This document shows, in pieces, positions 58,800 through 64,000 of a DNA stretch of 64,000 nucleotides. The notes under the pieces were generated by a model, which worked only from the letters and a program-made list of their open reading frames with translations, made no database searches and was not told where the DNA came from. The stretch comes from Lactarius indigo (taxonomy: Eukaryota > Basidiomycota > Agaricomycetes > Russulales > Russulaceae). The stretch lies in NCBI GenBank assembly GCA_025766275.1, contig JAFKAC010000012.1, positions 1 through 64,000 of the forward strand, in the 5' to 3' direction. Each line of letters starts with the position of its first letter. Within the stretch, counting starts at the first letter, position 1. A program made the position numbers and the translations under genes.

Positions 58800-60886
58800 A
58801 TGTCGCCCTCTGCTACTCCCTCACTTTCACAGTCAACGACGACGGCCAAATACTCCTCTCCTTCGGGGTAAGTCTCGAAAGCCCCGCGCTGCCCGATGTT
58901 GAAGTACCTGACGCTGCTGCCTCGTACTCGAAAGGGTATCCCAGGACGTTTTAGCGGAGCTCAAGGCCCTCGCCAACATCATCCAATCTTCGGTCGACAA
59001 TATAGAGGCCGCCGTCAACGCAAATGCCTTTGTCCTCCCTCCCTCAAACGCGGCGTTTAGCTTCGAATCAGAGGCGCCTCACATGCACCCGAGCATTCAG
59101 TCCGCTGGGTCGCTCATCACCTCCGCCGCGGCGCAACTCATGACCCTCGTGAGGCCTGCTCCGCTGGTCGTCCTTGACGTCGTGATGCAGGTGAATAGGA
59201 TTGTTCTCGCGGTCGTCTCACGCTTTGCTAACTGTGCGGATTGTAATCAAGTTCCACGTTTCTACCGCGATCCGTATCGCAGTGAGTACGCACGTAGCGG
59301 AGATCCTTCGGAATGCCGGCCCCGAGGTAGCATTCAGTCCACTGAGAGCTTTCCAAGTTCCTCCTGACTTTATATATGCACAGGGTTTACACGCATGGGA
59401 GATCGCCAAGCCGACGGGTGTTCATCCTGCAAAGCTCGGTGTGTACCAAACTCGAATAAAATATGCCTGCTCATAGGTGTCATCAGCTCGGACTCTTCGT
59501 CTCCTCGCGACGAATCACATCTTCGTTGAGGTCTCACCCGACGTCTTTGCCAATAACCGTTTGTCTACGGTCTTGGACACCGGAAAGCCTGTCGAAGAGT
59601 TGATCTCAAAGTAGGCGCCGTTCTGTGTGCGATCATCAGATACAGTAAACTGACATTTGTGTCTTTAGCCCCGAATCGAAGCACATCGGGACGTTCGGGA
59701 TAACGTCCATCATCGAACACGTGTATGGGTTTCCCTCCCCGGTCGTTCTCAATTGGGTCCTGATAACCTTTCCATAGTCTCGACGAAGCTTTCAAAGGCT
59801 CGTCCTACCAGACAGAGACGCTTTTGGACCCAGAATTTGGGTACGCTACTGAACCAACCAAGACGTCACTGAACAAGGCCTTCGGGTTCGAGGGCGATAT
59901 GTGGAGCTGGTTCGAGAGTCCCGGGGCAAATAACAGGTTGCGCCTCGCAAGATTCGGCGCTGCGATGTCTGGGTTGAGAAATATGGCACCAGAGGATGCA
60001 ATCCTCGATGGTTTGTTGTTTTTACTTTATCGATCGCTGCCCGGCCTAATGCACCCAACTCCCAGGATACGCGTGGGAAAAGCTCCCTCCTGGTTCCCTA
60101 GTCGTCGATGTTGGAGGGGGCGTTGGCTCACAGAGCTTAACGCTCGCTCGTCGCCACCCCAGCCTTCAATTTATTGTACAGGACCGCGAGGCCGTGGTCG
60201 GCGATGCCAATGAGGTGCGACGCGCTTCGATTTCTCAATTCCGTATATACTTCTTCCTGACGCATCTTGTATCCCAGTACTGGAAAAAGAACATGCCCGA
60301 CGCACTCGACTCCGGACGCGTGAAATTGCTAGGTTCGTCTCATCCCGTATCCCCTTATTTATTGAGACGAGAGCTGATATTCGGGTTTCTCAAGGCCTCA
60401 GTTTCTTTGAGCCGCAGCCAGCGCGGGAGGAAGACGTCACAGTCTTCCTCGTCTGCAAGGTGCTACACGATTGGGCGGACGAATATTGCATCAAGATCTT
60501 GAAGCATCTGCGCGTCGCTGCTGGGCCCAAGACACAGTTAGTTATCGTCGAACAGCTGCTAGCGTGCGCCTGCGATGAACCCGCTACCCACGAAATCCCC
60601 GGCGCGGAGATCCCCACTCCCCCCAAACCACTGCTTCCAAACATGGGTCGCGCGGGCTCGATGGTACATGCTACAGATGCCATGGTGAGTTTACCTGGTG
60701 TTTGAAACCTGATGTATATGTTGACGGAAGGACGTTTCACAGATGTTGGGGCTCTTCAACGGGCAAGAACGCACGATCACGGGCCTGCAAGGCTTACTCG
60801 AACAGGCGGGGTGGAAACTCGTCGCGGTGCACCACGACGCTCCAGCGGCGGTAAGATACCAGAAGGCAATTGCGGTTCCGAACTAG
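58800..60886 (+). CDS. SAM-dependent O-methyltransferase (fungal OMT family), copy A
   Basis: Eleven exons (58800-58867, 58935-59190, 59252-59326, 59384-59438, 59487-59610, 59669-59722, 59778-60010, 60066-60214, 60278-60332, 60395-60684, 60743-60886) give an uninterrupted 500-residue frame. The N-terminal half is an all-helical dimerisation-type domain ([45 protein letters not shown]). The C-terminal half is the Rossmann methyltransferase: SAM-binding [19 protein letters not shown] acidic site, FFEPQP and [15 protein letters not shown], in which the HDW His is the usual catalytic base of plant/fungal OMTs. The substrate is probably a small phenolic or polyketide hydroxyl; nothing here defines it. 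No cluster partner is adjacent except the degenerate copy B. Confidence 0.93.
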
Positions 60887-62235
60887 GAAGGTTCTTTCAG
60901 TGTTTTTGGGATGTTCGTGGCTCTTGTTGCCGCTTTGTGTTGTATTATACGGTCATTCTCGCAAATCTCGTGTAATAAAGAGTGGATCAAATTTGATTTG
61001 GAATACTCGAAGCGTATGCCAGTGAGTGAGGAATGCCGGCGATTACCGTAAGGTAAGTAAACGGAGGAGGCGGCACGTCCTCGTTCTGCCTTCTGTGCTG
61101 CCATCTGTGCACCCAAGCTCTCGACTGATTGAAGGAACCAGAACACTTTTATTTCACCCATCCACCACATCCAGTAATTTCCAAAGGATCGGTGGTGCCC
61201 ACATTTACCTTACATCAGCTTGCTCCAGGCCCTACTAGTACCCGCGCGTCGCAACCTCGCCTCGGAAATAAACCTCTCATCCCGGGTCGAGATTCGAGAA
61301 GGCACCAAGAGAACTTCGTGCTTCCGCCCAGTTCTTTTCTCTAGGCACTGTATTGGTTTGCACAATGGCTTCGACAATCCCATGCGCCCGCCGTTGCCTT
61401 CCCTGCCGGCGCTACGCTGAGCTCAAAACGGAGCGCAAGGCTGTGACTCTCAGAGCCTAGTGCCCTCCTAACCCTGTAGTGGGAAACGAAGCGCCGGACT
61501 CCCCAAAAAGGTGATCATGGCGTACCCATGCCAGTGGTAAGTTTGTTACCAAACTGTCTGACAGCACTAGCAATTGGGCGTTGTAGTCTTGCAGAACTGA
61601 GGCTGTTAGGGCGCTATTCCTAGATCTAGATGTCAAGCGCCTCAACACCAGCAAGAAGCTGCGAGGCGGCCGATTTCAACTGTTTGGACTCGAGAGACGA
61701 AGGTCATCATGCCCGCTGCACACCGGGAAGTTGACGACCAAGTTTCCAGAGGTTTCTCCATTCCCAGATACCTGCTCAGAAGGCTGCCAATAGACACCTC
61801 TGAATCCTGACGAAACCTCCAGAAACCTCGAAAAAAGAGAACAAACATTCTTTGTAAACCACTGGATATTTGATTTTCCAGCTTTCCAGGTTTTCGGAAA
61901 CCTAGTAGAAACTAGTGGGAATCAATGAAAACCCCGAAACTAAAATGTTGTCTTCCTGATGCACTATATAACCGTGACGTGTGTAATGGCCCAGGACCAT
62001 CTGCGTGTACGCATGTACAGTGGGGCTTGGCGCGGGGAATGACCGCCTTTTGCTGAGTGATCCCATCATCGCGCGCCAACCTCGGTTACTAGACACCATT
62101 CATGTTTATCTGCCAGCGACTCTTATGACGTTCACAATTTGGGATAATTGGCTATTCTCAGTGAGATCATGGGACATGCTTGTGCTATAAATCTCAGTTC
62201 TTCACTCGGGGTCTTGTTTTCTCACACCACCCAAC
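60887..62235. other. Spacer between the tandem O-methyltransferase copies
   Basis: No gene is supported. Ends with a promoter resembling that of copy A (TATAAA at 62186). Near 61880-61960 there are short repeats of GGTTTTCGGAAACC and CTAGTAGAAACTAGT type. Confidence 0.5.
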
Positions 62236-64000
62236 ATGTCTCCGAGTCTATCTCTCTCAGGTCCTACTCCCTTGTTTACAAAGCCAACGGCCGTGGATTA
62301 CTCTGCTATAGGGTGGGTCTCTGTTGAGGTCAGATGATTGCGCCATCTCGGTCCGTGACTCACGTGATCGGTAGTTTATACGCGACCTGGTATTTGTTCG
62401 TCTTATCCCTTAGTTCCTTCCACTCCACGAGGATCTAAGGGTAAGCTCTAGTACGCTAACTACCATACCGCCCGCTTATTGACATGTTGTAGTGTATACT
62501 GGTCTAGGTGATTATAGTTAGTTCCTTCCACTCCACGAGGATCTAAGGTGTATACTGGTCTAGGTTTTAAAAGTCTCAAGACTCAAACATCCCACGCTTC
62601 CCTTCCTGACGTTGCTGTTCTGTGCTCGAAAGGGTTTTAGCAGAGCTCAAGACCCTCGCTAGCATCACAATCTTCGGTCGACGATATTGAAGCCGCCGTC
62701 AATGCCAATGACCTCACCCTCCCATCGTCAGATGAGCCATTTAATCTCGAGTCAGAGGCACCCCACATGCACCCGACCATTCAGTCCACTGGGTCGCTCA
62801 TCACCTCCGCCGCGGCGCAACTCATGACACTTGTGAGGCCTGCACCTTTGGTAATCCTTGATGTGGTGTTGCAGGTGAATAGGGTCGTTCCAACGACCAC
62901 CTCGCACTTTGCTAATTATACGGGTATGATCAAGTTCCACGTTTCTACTGCGATACGTACTGCAGTGAGTACGCACACCGCGGAAATCCTTCGGGATGCA
63001 GGCCCCGAGGTAGCATCAACCGTCGAGAAGCTTTCCAATTCCGTCCTGACTTTATGTCTGCCCAGGGTTTACACGCATGGAAGATTGCCAAGCCGACGGG
63101 TGTTCATCCTGCAAAGCTCTGTATGTATCGAGAATGAGTAAACTATTTCTGCTTTAGGTGCCATCAGCTCGGGTCCTTCGCCTCCTTGCAACAAATCACA
63201 TATTCGTCGAGGTCTCGCCGGATGTGTTTGCTAATAACCGCTTGTCCACTGTTTTGGACACCGGAAAGCCTGTCGATGAGCTGATATCAAAGTGGGCGCT
63301 GTTCTGCGTGCGATTGCACAATAAACTGACATGTAACACGTCTTCAGCCCCGAATCGAAGTTCACCGGAACTCTTGGCATGACATCCCTTATGGGCCATA
63401 TGTATGAATTTCCATTTAGAATCGCACTCATCTGGGCTCTGATTACGTTCCTGTAGTCTTGACGAAGCATTCAAGAGTTCATCGTACCTGACAGAGACGC
63501 TGCTTCATCCCGAAATTTGGGCATGCAACAGAACCCACTAAGACGGCCCTGAACAAAGCGTTCGGGTTCGAGGGAGATATGTGGAACTGGTTCGAGGGTC
63601 CGGATAACAGATTGCGCCTTGCAAGATTCGGCGCTGCAATGACTAACGTAACAAACTTGACACCGGAGAACGCGATCCTCGAAGGTTTGTCACTTTACTC
63701 TATCGACTACTGCCCGACTTGATGCATCGGACCCCCAGGGTATGCATGGGAAAATCTCCCTCCTGGCTCCCTAGTTGTTGATGTTGGAGGCGGCGTTGGT
63801 TCGCAGTCCTTAATACTCGCTCGTCGTCACCCCAACCTTCAGTTTGTTGTACAAGACCGCGATTCTGTGCTCGGCGATGCCAACGAGGTGAGACAGGTAT
63901 CAGTTCCACTTCCATGTGTACCTATTCCTGATGCATCTTCGACGTAGTATTGGAAAAAGAACATGCCTGACGCACTCGACTCTGGACGCGTTAAGTTGCT
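62236..64000 (+). pseudogene. O-methyltransferase copy B, frameshifted tandem paralogue, runs off the window
   Basis: It starts MSPSLSLSGPTPLF under the same TATA arrangement as copy A and follows its exon order through to the exon after the SAM-binding motif ([13 protein letters not shown] near 63780). A two-base deletion near 62666 relative to copy A leads to a TGA at 62688-62690. A one-base insertion near 63514 (GAAATTTGG against AGAATTTGG) leads to a second early stop. Intron 1 is expanded to about 320 bases and contains duplicated blocks (62411-62440 with 62519-62548; 62492-62509 with 62548-62565). Otherwise it remains very similar to copy A, so inactivation looks recent. The 3' end is beyond 64000. 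Confidence 0.82.

Overview
The window is nuclear DNA of a filamentous basidiomycete, most likely an Agaricomycete. The host genes have many 45-70 nt GT-AG introns with CTNAC-type branch sites. The gene repertoire is fungal: an Fks1-type 1,3-beta-glucan synthase, a BBE-type secreted FAD oxidase, a Jen1-like carboxylate transporter, a dynactin p24-like protein and a Yop1/REEP protein. The transposons (Ty3 and Ty1 LTR elements and a Mutator-like element with a SWIM finger) are types common in mushroom genomes.

Bases 1-36,500 are a nested transposon graveyard. In order they hold: an unrecognised minus-strand coding-like block; a 26-bp inverted-repeat pair (2874/12323) bracketing a Ty1/copia element with near-identical LTRs and a 5-bp target duplication (3160-9292); a 195-bp perfect hairpin beside telomere-like repeats; a 68-bp minisatellite of about 26 copies; a 3'-truncated Ty3/gypsy element on the minus strand (16877-21912) with a Tf1-like self-priming site; several solo LTRs with exact target duplications; an unrecognised multi-exon gene with a SAP-like segment; and a 7.3-kb Mutator-like element with about 250-bp terminal inverted repeats (29116-36455), itself invaded by solo LTRs and minisatellites.

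The dominant mutational signature in this half is CpG to TpG decay. In-frame stops in the gypsy gag and pol and in the readable parts of the MULE transposase are almost all TGA, the only stop reachable from a sense codon (CGA) by CpG deamination. Related LTR and TIR copies differ at CpG sites.

Bases 36,600-64,000 are gene-bearing and in good order. They hold a BBE-like FAD oxidase (minus), a Jen1-like MFS transporter (plus), a divergent pair of dynactin p24-like (minus) and REEP/Yop1-like (plus) genes sharing a 172-bp promoter interval, the 13-exon glucan synthase gene (minus), a small two-TM protein (minus), a 5-kb interval with no clear gene, an intact 11-exon O-methyltransferase (plus), and a frameshifted tandem paralogue of it running off the window end. 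No shared pathway is evident, apart from the oxidase and methyltransferases being typical secondary-metabolism enzymes. Spliced models for the main genes were assembled by hand, and each closes as one open frame.
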